Shown: positions 26,973-41,900 of the stretch, piece after piece | Layout: every line of letters starts with the position of its first letter | Numbering within the stretch: the first letter of the stretch is position 1 | Assembly: GCF_963675165.1 (NCBI RefSeq) | Contig: NC_087386.1 | Location: 4,222,169 to 4,286,168, forward strand | Source of the DNA: Halichondria panicea | Taxonomy: Eukaryota > Porifera > Demospongiae > Suberitida > Halichondriidae | DNA: 64,000 nt | Direction: 5' to 3' | Made by a program: the position numbers and the translations under genes | Notes under the pieces: generated by a model | What the model was told of the DNA's origin: nothing | The model's database searches: none | The model's input: the letters and a program-made list of their open reading frames with translations, nothing else

Positions 26973-29900
26973 CTATTTAAATAGCAGTTCACAGATTTGA
27001 ACGTGTCCATTCCTACAAGCAACATCATGGGCAGTATTGCCAGCCTGCATATAATTATAGTGATTCAATGTATAATTGTAACAGTAGACAGCAAACACAT
27101 CATGAAGGCTCACATTAGTCTTGCTGTTGACGTCAGCCTTGGCCTCTAACAACATTTTAACAACTTCGCAGTGACAATTATGACTGGCATTGTGCAATGC
27201 CGTCCAACCATTCTGTATGTATATTATAATGGTATAAATACATCTAATACAAGCAAGCAATAATCTCACTTTGCTTTGAATGTTAACTTGAGCTTTTGCT
27301 GCTATCAAAAATTCTATTGCCTTTAAATGACCATTCTGTGCAGCTACCATTATTGCAGTTGCTCCATCCTGTATACGAGTCAAGGTGAACATGTAATTTA
27401 ATTATTACATCGTTGTGCACAGCACTTGTATATGTATATATACTATATAATTATGTAGATATAGCATGAGACCATGTGATGCCTCAATTCCAAGCAGGGT
27501 GCAAGGAAAGGAGAAAAACGGTATGTATTTTACTGTTTGCGCATACGTCTCAATTGCCAAGAATTTTGCAGTAATTGTAATAAGTACGTTTGTCAGTATT
27601 CTTATTCCGCATTTTCCTTGTCATTGCAGTGCTTATGGGCTATTTACCAATTATTAGATCAGAGTTATACTATAGCTAGCTGCATACTAGATCACAGCAA
27701 ACACGGATTACTTCGTGAGTCAATTTTCCTACATGCACTTATAATATTATGTCAAGTCTGAAGAACAACGTACACACACTGATTGACATACCAGCATTGC
27801 AGTACTCAATCCATAAACGCATGTTTCGTTCTAGTTTACAAACTAGATTTTCCTGTCCTTTAGCAACAAATTTCTCTGCATGGTTGGTGTATCTTCCTCT
27901 AATCGTCCATTGGAGCTGATACATGCAACCATTGAGCAGCAAGTCCAAGTATAGGACTATACATTAAGAGTATAGAATAGGCGTTTATGCAACAGGGTTT
28001 GCCTGAGAGGGTCTATCTAACTTTGACTTCATTGCGCATGCGCGAGGCGTGGTTACAAAAAGGCCAGGTTTGGATGCTCTGATTTGGATGCGTATAAATT
28101 ATAGCAGCAACATAATTAAATATGTGTGAGCTGGAGCATAGCTGGAGCAGTGAGAGAGAGAAAAAGACAAAAAGACAGCTTCAAAAGAATGAAAAGACGA
28201 GTAAAAACTTAGTAGAACTTGTGGAAGGAACGCTTCTTGAAGATACTATAGACAAACCTGAATAACTGACTGCAACACTACAAGAAGAAGAATGAAGCTT
28301 TGTGATGAGGTGTAGATTGTAGTACGGCAGACTGCACAGACCGACATGGAACCTTGAAAACTCAACAGAAAGTGTCAAGCGACTGTATTCAATACTTCCT
28401 GCCCCCCCCCCACAGGCGCCCATATCCCCAATTTGAAAAAGCAATACAAAGGCAACAGTAGACATGGAAAGAATGGATTGACTGAACAAACTACTTTGTT
28501 AGTATGTTTAGGAAGAGGTATTTATTAGTGGTGGTGCTGGTGGTGTGTCCGCAAACTTAGATTGCGGATTCCGACACTATAATACTAGTCACATGTATGT
28601 GTCCTTGCAGAACTTTGTTTGCTACGTATAAAACACAAAGCTGACAATTAAGTCTGCTCAAGACACTCTATATTCCAGATCTTCGATTCAATTTAGTCGG
28701 CAAGTATAGAATTGTTCAGTTTGTCAAAGCAAGTTGTTACGCTCAGTTGAACCAGATGCAAAGCAATTCTTCAGTTGAAGATTTCGGACTCCGAGGCCGT
28801 TAATATACCTAATATTTATGATAAAGATGTTGATGATAACAGTCTGGCTTACTAGGTTTAAGGTCCCTTACTTCCTACATTACTAATTGATCTGATTCGC
28901 TAAAAACAGTAGATTACATGGGAGCATAATCTACAAGAAGCGGACGGCATATTCTACAGGAGGTGATAAATAATTTGCAGAAAGTTCGCAAAAGATGGAA
29001 GGAAAGAAGATGACAAGAAGACACGACACTTAGCTTACCCTTTGTCTGCCAATGATGTGTTAATGTATGCATTTGTCATAAACGCGCGCGTGTCCTGCAC
29101 TGCGTCCATCACAAATGTCACAAAGAGTGGGGTAAAGCGTAATTTTTCGCCTGTGTTTTGGTGTACCCCCTAGCCCAAATTTGTATGAAGATGTTCTTAA
29201 GGGAGACGTGAAAGCCCCTTCACTGAGATTCGAAGAGCGCGTCAAGCTTGATGTTATTTGTTACACACACCTCTTGCTGAGCATTAACCTGGGCTCCAGC
29301 TGCGACTAGGAGCTCCAGACATTTATTGTGACCATTGAAACTGGCTGAGTAGAGAGGTGTCTGTCCCCACTGCAAGTTGATATACAATCAAGACATATTG
29401 TATATGAAATTATTAATTTTGCAATGCACTGAAACTTACTTTGTTCTGAGCGTTGACTATAGCCTTTGCTGCCAGGAGGACCCTCACCACCTTATCATGC
29501 CCATTACCACTGGCTTGATGCAGAGATGTCATGTTGTTCTGTGATAAATAAAGATGTGATTTAGAGCTAGGTTGTTCAAGGGGGGGGGGGGTCAAGGGTA
29601 GAAAGGCAGGTGCAAAACTTTCGCTTAACATAATTATATGCACGCAGCAAGTATAATTATGTTATACTCAACGAGAATAAAGCTTTACTATATATAGCTT
29701 ATAGATGTAGGTACGAGGGAATTGGGGTGAGGGGATCAATGACCCCCTGCATACATGCTACATATATGTGACAATTAAGGCTATATCATGTAGTTTAGTA
29801 ACGATAATAATAATTATTATAATCTCACTGCACGCATCCACATGCAGGGATTTCTTATAGCCTTGTCTCCAGGCCGACTTTCTATTATAGCCGGGGCCTG

Positions 29901-32900
29901 GTATATAATTATGATGACTGCATGTATATGATGAGTGCATGGAATATGTGATTGTTATCTGTATATAGTGCACAATACACTGCAGAATATGGGCAATTGT
30001 GGTAGACCATCTATTACATTTACTAGTTTACTGAGACAATTGTTCACTATAATAATATATAGCTGCTAACTTTTCCTTACTGTCTCAATATACATAATTA
30101 TGTCGCCTGAGTTGTATAATTATAGAGCTGTGGTTTAAAGCAAACGGAGTGTTAGCTGACAAGAGCCTATATGGACAGGTCACGCCCATTTAACACTAAC
30201 TTTGGTGAAAGTCTACTATACTACTGTTACTGACCAAGAAAATAGCTGCATGTACAACAAATTAACCTAAACAGCTTTGTTTCTATAGCTAGCTAGCTAT
30301 ATTATAGCTCTGTGCATGTATGACTTTAGGATATTTTCTCTGATGAATTCAGTATTATACGGGAAAAAATATCCAATAATTTTGCGCATGCGCATGCAGT
30401 CTGTAGCAGGCCTTCTTTTCTCTTGAAGGCCGGTGAAGGAGGCTACTCACATTCATGCACCTATATTAAAATTATGTATAGACAACGCATGCATGCAGGG
30501 TCAGAAATTCTACCTTATAAATAATTATGAGTAGATTATATAATTATAGCCACTTTTGTTTTTCCAAGAGAACTCTTCTCCGTATATAGAGGTGCATGAG
30601 AACCTCATTTTGCTTGATTTCAGTGTAATATCAAAAGTCACAGCTTCACAGAACTTGTATAAGATTATAGTCGATCCCATAATATACAACTATACTATAG
30701 GTATTATAACAACCGGATTAATTATGGATAAATTGCAGCACAAGCACACAATATATACATGCACTCTCAACTACATGCACAGCAGTCCATGCACTCGTTA
30801 TATATAATAACGCAGACGCAATAGTCATGCCTGCATGCACATTGCAAGTATATACAAAAACACCATTAATACATGACAGTCGTATAATAATTATTATATA
30901 CTTGACTTACAATATTCTCAACGTTGACGTTAGCCTTGGCCTCCAACAACATTTGGACAACCTCACAATGTCCATTCCGGCTGGCCTCATGCAGTGCTGT
31001 CCAACCATACTAATCATACATATAAAATTTATATTACAATCACAATGTAAACCTCGTGCACCTTGTTTTGGATGTCCACCTGAGCCTTTGCTGCAATCAA
31101 AATTTCTACTACCTTTAAATGACCATTCTCAGCAGCTACAATCAAGGCAGAGGCTTCATCCTCCTGCATGTGTATATGCATGAGCCAAGATACGTGAGCA
31201 ACTGAATATGCCACATGCATATACCAGCAGTATATATACCTTTTATGTTATAGCAAGTTAACAAAGTGACCATTCTGACTGACCATGCATGCACTGTATA
31301 CACAATTTAGGAAAACGTACGCAGTATATTGTCTCACCTTGTTTAGAATGTCAATTTGAGCCTTTGCCACAATCAATAATTCTACTACCTTCAAATGACC
31401 ACTTGCAGCAGCTACCATTAATGCAGTGGCTCCATTCTGCACACATGTCGAGTTATAAGAAATGGCACACCAGCACAATAGTCATAATTATACAGATCAA
31501 CCCATTATCAATTATTGTCCTGCATGTATACACACTATATATAACTATATAGCGTCAGGAGTATACAGCATGCACCATAAATAATATAATGCCAAATTTT
31601 TTAGAGGATTGACCTGAACCTGGAATCCTTGTACCGTATACTTATATAATTCCGGCATAGTAAAGGAAGTATCCTCGATAAAAAATCTGCAAAATGTTTA
31701 GTTTGAGCAATCGGCAAAATGTATATATTAATTATGTCCTCTTAAAATTTGGCACTATAAAAAAAATTATAATTATGGTAATTATTAGCCTCGATCCCAG
31801 GCCGAGTTTTCGCTTTTGTAACGGTTAGGCGAACAACTAGGGCTAAGTAATTATGTGAATTCTAGCACTGGATAGTGGTCAAACAGGACTATTATTATAC
31901 ATGCATAATATAATACTAGCTGATGGACTAGCAAAACACTGATAATAATTATTATACATGGAGACTATATATATAATCATAGCTTGTGGTCTCTGGCTCG
32001 TGTACCTCTTCTTGTACATCAACATTGGCCCCAGCATCGATTAGGAGCTGCACACATTTCTGGTGACCATAGAAGCTGGCTGCCCAAAGAGGGGTCTGTC
32101 CCAACTGTACATATAGAGGGGGAACATTTGTAAGCATAGCATAAACCAGTACATTGTTGTACAAACAAAACTTACCTTGCTCTGAATGTTGACTGCAGCT
32201 TTAGCTGCTACCAGGACCCTCACCACTTGATCATGTCCGTTGGAGCTGGCTTGATACAGAGCTGACCGGTTGTCCTGATATATAGTTTATCGTATTAACT
32301 ATAGAATATTTTGTGGGTGAAAAACCTTTGCAAAGGACTAGGGAATTTGACCCTTTGCGATCTAACACTTCCTTTCTGGCAAGGATCGTGTGTCATATAC
32401 CCAGTATCAGTTTAGGTTTTTACGAGCTCTTGTGAAATGATCAACGCTCGCAAAGTTCGCATAATTATGTTGGATGCTCGTTAGTATATAATACGGTATA
32501 TCACTGCATATACTGCTTTGGTTTCGAGGTATGAATGAAAGCAAGAGTAGATAAGAGTATTAATGAGTGTTGAACTGCTGTAGAAATCGTGGAGCCGCAT
32601 TTGCCTTAACATGCGTCATCACTGTCGTCACTATTCGAGTGCTGTTAGTGTCTGTGGTTTGTATAGCACTGAACTGCGCAATCACAGCATGTGCGGTTTC
32701 TGGGAAGTGTTGCTAATATAACAAATTAGTACTGATTACTATCAAGTGATGATGCAGGAGCAGAAAAATGCTGTTACTAGCAGTTCAACACTCTTACTCT
32801 TATCTATTCTTGATGAAAGTCATTATATACGTATATAATGGTCAAATGGTGACAGCAATAACTATAGGCTGCACTTTTTAATGACCTGAAGTCGGACTTC

Positions 32901-35900
32901 GTAACCATGCAGAGCTGTGCATAATATAGTTTGTAGCCTTATAGTTTACTCAGTCGGTGCATGCATGAGTTTGGGCTGGAATGAAGGCTATCCCCCCTAT
33001 AGTAGGTTATATGAATTGAGCTGCTATACCAGCGAGAATAAGTGCTCGAAAATAGCTTGCCTTAATTGTGTTTGTAGTTTACTCTGCACATAATTATACA
33101 ATGCATAAATCAGTGAGCACACAAAACAACAGTGCACCACCAATGTCACTGAATGTGACTTACATTAGTCGTGATGTTGACATCAGCATTGGCCTCCAGC
33201 AAAACCCTAACAATTCCACAGTGACCATTCCGACTGGCCATGTGCAATGCTGTCCAACCACCCTGTTCAGATACAAAAATATACAAGACTACCATGCAAT
33301 CGCTATATATACTTCACCTTTCTTTTAACGTCAACCCAAGCCTTTGCTGCAATCAAAAGTTCCACTACCTTCAAATGCCCATTCTCAGCAGCTACCGCCA
33401 ATGCAGTGGCTCCATTCTGCACATGCATGCAGAGTTAAACATGCACAAATACTCATGCACATTAATAGTGTAAAGGCCGGGTACACCCAATATACCTACA
33501 TACTCAATTCTATATATAGCTGTTGTTTGTACAAACAGGACTAATTGCTCGATCAGTATATAACACAGGACAACAGGTAGCTTGCATGCATTGTGACCTC
33601 TGCATGCAATCTGTGTATACATATATATAATATGTATACTCATGCATGCACCTCTTCTTGCCAATCAACGCTGGCTCCAGCATTGATTAGGAGCTCTACA
33701 CATTTCTGGTGACCATAGAAATTGGCTGCCCAAAGAGGAGTTTGTCTAAACATTGTGATTATTTAAGCAACATGTTGTGGGAAAGTTGTTTTCACAACAA
33801 AACTGACCATGTTTTGAACGTTGACCGTAGCCTTGGCTGCTAACAGGACCCTCACAACCTTATCATGTCCATTGGAACTGGCTTGATACAGAGCTGACAG
33901 ATTGTCCTAACAATTATTGTTATGTAAATTACATGTATACATAATTATTGCGATAGAACAAATTTAATTTTCGTATGATGCTCTACAATACGAAATATAT
34001 ATACACCATACGAAAATAATCCACTGTATATACGGTACTCTTTCTCAACAAGTGCACTGTGCAAATGTTCTCTCGCCATGTTTTGCTTCGGTCGAGTGTT
34101 ATAATTATTATTATAGAATAAACAACCGATTACCCAACACGTTCTATTTTCGAACGCTTGTTCTCGAGGACAGCGGCTCAGAGCACTAAGCTGATAGACT
34201 ACAACAGAAAGCTTCCTCGGCGGAGTGACAAGGCCAAACACTCAACTATTGGAACAGATTTAGTTCTAACATGGCCACGAATCTCCGAATTATCTCTCTT
34301 GTATCAACAGAAGGCTCTAAACAGCTAGCTACAATGCATGACCATAATCTACACTATGCATAGTTCTGGTTTCGAGGTCTAACTGCAAGCCGTTAGACAA
34401 TGGGGGCCTCTTAAAAAAGTGCAGTAGTGCCATCAAAATCCAAACGATTCATATAAGCCCATGACGTAGGAAAAAATGGATAATTTATTATGAATAAAAG
34501 GTATTATCATTCGGATTTTGATGGCACTACTGCACTTTTTTAAGAGGCCAACATTGTCTAACAGCTTGCAGTCAGACCTTGAACCAGAGCTGTACATACC
34601 GTATTACTAGAATGTTTTGCGAGCATCAAACATTTGCGAACTTTGCGAGGGTTGATCAATTCGCAACAATAAAATCCGCAAAACCTACTAGTAAGTACAC
34701 ATGATCCTTTCCAGAACGCAATAGTTAGATCGCAAAGGGTCAAATTTCCTGCTGATTTGGCTCATTCGCAAAGGTTTTTCACCAGCAAAATATTCTAGTA
34801 ATACGGTAGTTTACTTGTTGTAGATTGCAGTCATGCATTGTAGTTAGCTTTTTAGAGCCTTCTGTTAATACGAAAGAGAGAGTTCGAAGATTCGTGGCCA
34901 CGTTTGAACTGAATCTGTCCCAATAGTTGAGTGTTTGGCCTTGTCATTCCGCCGAGGAAGCTTTCTGCTGGCCGTGAGTTCAGACTTGAATAGAACCTTA
35001 CCTAGTCTATACCTAGGTACTATCAGCTTAGTTCTCCGAGCCGCTGTCCTCGAGAACAAGCATTCAAAAATAGAACGTATGTTTGATAATCGGTTGTTTC
35101 TCTATTAATGCTAATTATAATGTTATGCATGTTATTATTGTTGCTTCCAGTTATTGACAATGAACCCACACAGTTAATGGAAACAGAAGTCTATCTGATG
35201 GCTTGATGAATGATCTCCACAAGGATATAGATGTATTACAATGTAAAAAAAGGGGTGGATCTGCAATGCGATCAGAGTTCACAAGTGCTGCTTCTGGCAG
35301 TGTGCATGCATCAGCTTTGCAACTCTTTTCTGACTTTTATAGCTAACAAAAAGCTACCACTTTAGTGCATGGCTAACTCATAAATTCAATAGAAGTGTGT
35401 GCGAACAGATGATGCTATAAAGATTCTGAAGAGACTGCAACAGCCTTCACTGTTAGTCAAACTATAGCCATAACTCAAGAAAGAATTAAGCTTTAGTTTG
35501 CAAATCCATGAATCAAAATCGTGGCTAAAAGCCTATAGAATCTGTTAGTTTTATCGCATTGCAACCGTTGAGCAGTAAGTTACAGTTGGAACAGACAGAC
35601 AGACACACAACACACGTTGTGTCAGCTTTACCGTATCCCACGTGTGGCTACGCCTCGAGCATAACTATATAATACTCGTTCACTACTAAGTAATTAAAAA
35701 CGCCTGTTCTCGACGACCACAGCTTTATATAAAGCCTCCAAGCTATAGAAATCAATTCAAGTTCGAACTCACGACAAACCCAAAAACTACCTCGGCAGAA
35801 GAACACTCAACATAAGTTTAAACGAAATCACGATTCCTCTCTACTGATATAGCTACCGTATAGCGGGTATATTTTGAGGGTATAAATGTTCGCGGTTTTC

Positions 35901-38900
35901 ACGGATTGAGCCTCTACCGCGAAAATTTATATCTTTATTGAATAGTAGGCGTGTTCAGTATTATTGACCACACCTATCGACAATAAGAGGTGCCTCACCG
36001 TTATAGGCTAGGCCTGGATTCGAGGCTAACGGTGTGGAGGTACAGCTGCATGTTGATGTGCGCATGCGCCAAAAGGCTGGAACTCAGACCACGAAAATAA
36101 AATCCGCGAAATCCTTTGTAATGGTCCATCCGCGAAAATTTATACCCTCGAAATATACCCGCTATATGGTATATAAACAGCTGGCTACAAGGTACGATCA
36201 TAATCCACGTTGATCTGGCCACCCTTGGGACAGTGCAGCTTGGCGAGATGGCCGCATTTCAGAAAATAGCCACGGCTAAAAAAACGACCCTACCTCCAAT
36301 CTAATGAAGGTTGTGTCTCGAAGATAATGAATCATTATATGCTCTTATTTATCTTTTATCTACCAAACAACAGGCAAAACGTCATATTCGGCTGTAATAA
36401 ATGTACATTAAAAACCTAGCCAGCACTGGCCAGTATACGGAATAGCAAGTGGCCGCATTTCAGGACGAGTGTTGTGCAGTAAACATCTAGAAATATGTGC
36501 CAAACCAAATGGCTGGTATATCAAGGTGGCTGTACTTCATGCTCAGAGACTGCCAGAGCGAGAGTCTACTGTATTTGACTACAGCTTTAGTTTCAAGGTA
36601 TTATGACTGAAACTCGTTATCATGTTCTTTCAAAAAGTGGATCTGTTTCTTTTCTCCAGTTTTTGGTTGCTCATCGTGCTACACATGTGATTACTGCATC
36701 GGGAGATGTTTGCGGTGAGTTCGGACAGACATCTCTATATAATTATAAAGTACCGTAGAAACTGGATTATTAGCGCATGCGCTTTTGGGGTCAATAGCAG
36801 AGCTCTATACACTTATATTCGAGAATGCGCCTATAATGCAGTCATTTCGAGCCCCACCCAGCAACCGGATGTCTCTGTAATGAGTGCTGACTCGCAAGCT
36901 GGCTAGAAAGTGAGAAAAGCAGGCAACCCTAACTGGATCTATATCATACTATTATGTTACAGTTCATTTTACAGTTCATTTACTTCATTGAAATTCATAA
37001 TTATTATAAAAACATTCATATTGACCAGGAACTTGAAATAAAAGGACCTCATCCATGTCTCACATTCTCTCAGCATGATCAGACAAGGTAGCAGCATGCC
37101 CAGAGAGTCCTTCCAGATGGATATCACCAGCTATATTAGCTATCCTGCACTGTACAAGCTAACTAGCTCATAGATAAACAAAATTAGTTGAATCAATTCT
37201 AAAATTTCACTAATAACCGGCGCATAATTGGAAAAGCGCTTCAATTCGAGCCTGCAGTTGAACATGCGCTTAAAATAAAGATACGCTTATAGTCGAGTAA
37301 GCGCTAATAATCCAGTTTCTACGGTATTATGATAGTATTATGACTTGTGCAGCTTTGGTTTTGAGCTAGGTATGATTGCAAGTCAGTAAAAGCTGAGCGC
37401 TATGATCAAAATCTATAATTCTATGCAATTTACAATTATAATTGTAGTTTAGAGCCCATTGTTATTAAAGCAATAAGCGTTTACTTGTTTGTTTCTCTGT
37501 ACATTCACTATACTCAGCGAGTACCACCAATGTGACTCACGTAAGTCTTAATGTTGACATCAGCATTGGCCTCCAGCAAAACCCTAACAATTCCACAGTG
37601 ACCATTCCGACTGGCAATGTGCAATGCCGTCCAGCCACCCTGTTCCGATAATTATATATTATATATATATACTTTCCAAGAAAGCAGTAGCTTTATTATA
37701 CATCTCACCTTCTTTCGAATGTTAATTTTAACCTTTGCTGCAATGATTGATTCTACTACCTTCAAATGGCCATTCTCAGTAGCTACAATCAATGCAGTAG
37801 CTCCATCCTGCACAGAGTCAAGACAGGGTGAACACACAATAGCTGCACACTCTTTATCAATGACTAACTACACTCTATAAGGAAGTCAAGTGTTATAGGG
37901 TTACACCAACCAGAGTTATCCCTACGATACGCAAAAATATAAAAATACAGGTCAACAGAGAGATGGTATAAGGTTACTTATACATGCACTCAACCTTTTC
38001 TTGTACATCAACATTGGCCCCAGCGTCTATTAGGAGCTCCACACATTTCTGGTGACCATAGAAACTGGCTGCCCACAGAGGGGTCTGTCCCAACTGCATG
38101 TGATATATACATCAGGAAAAGGCAAAATGTTTACGGGAGTGTAAAACAAGACTTACGTTGTTCTGTGTGTTGATTATAGCCCTAGCTTTTAAGAGAACCA
38201 TCACAACCTCATCATGTCCGTTGGCACAGGCTTGATGCAGAGCTGTCTGATCGTCCTGTTATATATAGGGCCAAAAACCACAGAATCACTTTATAGAGGT
38301 AAGCTAACTCAACAACTCAGTAGCAGATGTAGCAGTTTATATGCATGCACATATGAACTGAACCATGAGATCAGCGAGTTTTACACAATCACTCCATAGC
38401 TACCAATGTGACTCACATCAGTCTTGATATTCACGTCAGCCTTGGCCTTCAATAACATTCTAACAATTCCACAGTGACAATTCTGACTGGCCATATGCAA
38501 TGCCGTCAAACTTCCCTGAAAAAAGAAAAGCTCTGCTGATACCGTAAAGCTCAATCATGCACAGTCCACTAATTATAACAGAAGTAACAGTTATTAGCAC
38601 TCAACAACATGAACACCAATTTGAAAGTGACTAACATAATCAGTCGTGATGTTGACGTCAGCCTTGGTCTCTAACAACATTCTAACAATTCCACAGTGAT
38701 CATTTCGACTGGCCATATGCAATGCTGTCCAGCCACCCTGTTCAGATAAAATATTATTGCGTGAGCAAAAACAGTATAGCTATTTGTACGTCACCTTCTT
38801 TTGAATGTTCACTTGAGCCTTTGCTGCAACGAGTGATTCCACTACCTTCAAATGACCTTTCTCAGCAGCTGCTATCAGCGCAGTGGCTCCATCCTGCAGA

Positions 38901-41900
38901 GTCAAGCGGGTAAACACACATCTACGGTGGCCCTGAGCGCTACTAGTAGTTCACCTTAGCTACTTTAGCTTAGCTACTTGATATAGTTCAAGTTAGCTAC
39001 TTCGAAGTTAACCTTTGAACTGTATGTTAATGGCTGCATGCTGTAGCCAGCTCTACATAATTATAGCGGCATGTATACAGGTACTGAGCCAAGACGAGAG
39101 TACCACACTTGATTCATTTGGAAGTTACATGTTATTAACAAATACAATACTAGCTAGTCCGAGGCTAATAGCTCGGGGGGCAAAATCAAATAGAGCTAGG
39201 ATTAAGAGACCTTTTTCTTCTCTTCCCCCTCCCCCCCTCTGAGAAAAAATCTGGCCCCCAGACTAATACAATACATGCAGTTCAAGTTGTCCACGTTTAT
39301 ATCTCCTAATCACATCGGAGCACAAGAATTCTGTACTATACAATGGTTCTGGTGTGGTACTCTCGTCATGCATTGCTGTTAGATAATCCTCAGTACCTGT
39401 ATACGTACATATATGTAGCTCTCATTATTGATCTCTAGTCGCTATGTAGAGTATGGCTACAGCAGCATTAATTAGATTAACATACAGTTCAAAGGTCAAC
39501 TGCGAAGTAGCTAAGGTAGGTAGGTGAACTATCCAGTAGCTAAGCTATGTAGGTGAGTACCTAAGGTTGTTGAACTACCAACTTAGGTAGTTGAACTATC
39601 GAAGGTATATAGGTGAACTATCAAGTATAGCTAAGATTGTTGAACTACAAACGTAGGTAGTCTTGAACTATCAAGTAGTTAAGGTAGGTTAACTATAGTT
39701 GGGCAGAGTCCAACCAACTGCGTGGGGTCAAGTAGCTAAGGTGAACTACTAGTAGCGCTCAGGGCCACCGTACACATCAGCACTCACAGACCAGTTCATT
39801 ATCACATACCATATAGCGGGTAAGTTTCGTGGGGTAAAAAATTCGTTCAACTCGAGAAAAGGTGGTTTTCGTGAGTAAAAATTTCGTTTAGTCTCGTGGA
39901 TGCACGGCATTCCTACGTTCCGATAAGCCACGCCTACGTTAAAATTTCGTGGAGGTCAGCCTGCCCACGAAAATTACCCGCTATACGGTACAACTATAAA
40001 CTGTACACTATATATATATTATAGTGTCGGAGTCTTTAAATGGCCATTAATCCTTGATTGTCATAATGATATGTGAAAGTCAAGTGTCAGGGGATGTATA
40101 ACTATGCAATCGTATCCTATATTATAAATTATAACTCGTCCTTACACAAACAAACAGGACTAGCTGTATAGTGCATTCCAATGCATGGATCAGTAACACA
40201 TTGGTCAACAGAACATGCATGGAGGCTAATAGCTATAGTATATTGCTAGTGGTTTTTGAGATGTGTATAATGTTACTCTAACCTCTTCTTGCACATCAAC
40301 ATTGGCCCCAGCATTGATTAAGAGCTTCACACACTTCTGGTGACCATAGAAACTAGCAGAGTAGAGTGGGGTCTGCCCCGACTAAATGTAGGAAAAAAAT
40401 AAACAGAATGTTATGGAAAATGTTTGTTCAACAAAACTGACCTCAGCCTGAGTGTTGACTATAGCCTTAGCTTTTAAGAGAACTATCACCACCTCATCAT
40501 GTCCTTTTGCACAGGCTCGATGTAGAGCTGTCTGGTTGTCCTGTTATAGTCCAGACACCATTTTTTGAAGCAACCGACTATCAACTACTCAATCAGTCTA
40601 CTCATTAACAGAGGTACAATTACACAAGCTCAACTATATGCATGGAATCAGAAAGCACACCAGCAGACACTGTGACTTACATTAGTCTTTATGTTGACAT
40701 CAGCCTTGGCCTTTAACAACATTCTAACAATTTCACTGTGACCCTTTTGACTGGCCCTATGCAATGCTGTCCAACCATGCTGTATACAGATTCTTTTTGT
40801 TTAACAAGAAAGAAACAATTAAACCTCACCTTGTTTTGAATGTCTGCCTGAGCTTTTGCTGCAATCAACAGTTTCACTGCCATCAAATGACCATTCGCAG
40901 CAGCTACATAAATCGCAGTGGTTCCATCCTGTACATGCATAGGGTGAGCGGGTATAAACACACTCCAGTACTCGACCAATTTTAATGACACCAACTATCT
41001 ATGTATGCTCGATTCTAGCTAGTGGTGTGTATAGTATACGAAGACGTTCCAAAGAATCCTCATAAAACTGTTCAAGTGTTTATGCTATGGGATACTTTGA
41101 ACGAGTCGAACCTTCGAATATATGTAAAACATTTGAAGAAACAGGTATCGTATTACTTGATTAAACACCCTCCTTGAATAAACGCCCATCTCGTTTAAAC
41201 ACCCAGAGTAAAAGCTCAATAAACGCCCATCTTAAATAATCGCCCATGTATGGGGCGTGGCACTGTGGGTGGAGCTGAAATAGCACGTGCAACCCAGTTG
41301 CAAGGCAGCAAGCGTGGCAGCATAGAATAAAAATACTTTTTTATGATGCATTGATGGCAGAGAGAGAGAGATACCGACACAGAGGGCACTCCTATCAGGG
41401 CCGTAAGAAGATTTTTTTAGGTGAAGGGGCAGAAAAAAGGAATAGACCCTCTCCTTGCGACGCATGGGGTGGGTCTGGGAGGGGAAAAATTTCCTCTCTC
41501 GCCCTGCCGGAGGCGAGCTTTTTACATTTTGTATGTTCTCAGAGATAAACAGGAGAAGATACATAAATGAAATAATCTGCATGTGAGAGCTATAGCAAAA
41601 TAGTTTATTCGACGTGGAAGCAAAGTCACGAGCAACTGCTTCAAAGTCAGTTAGCAAAACTTGTGTATATAAAGTATAGAATAGACGCTGGGGATTCATC
41701 GAGCTTCGTAAGAAGGTCCTATACTTTCTTCATCATAGGCAAGGCTGAGGTACTGAAGAGAAAAAAGAATGACTATTGTGCCATAGTGAGCTCTAGCTAT
41801 ATAAATTTCAGCTGCATGTGGATTAACTTACTTTAGTTACTGTACAGTGTTGTTGCACAAACCACATGCATTTAATCAATGTGGTTAGATTAAAAGGCAC

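Noticed and set aside
27466-27948. Short open frames around 27.5-27.9 kb
   Set aside because: Low-complexity AT-rich translations without splice-supported neighbours, inside an ankyrin-gene intron.
41232-41699. 155-codon minus-strand frame
   Set aside because: It lies across nested transposon termini and has no recognisable domain.
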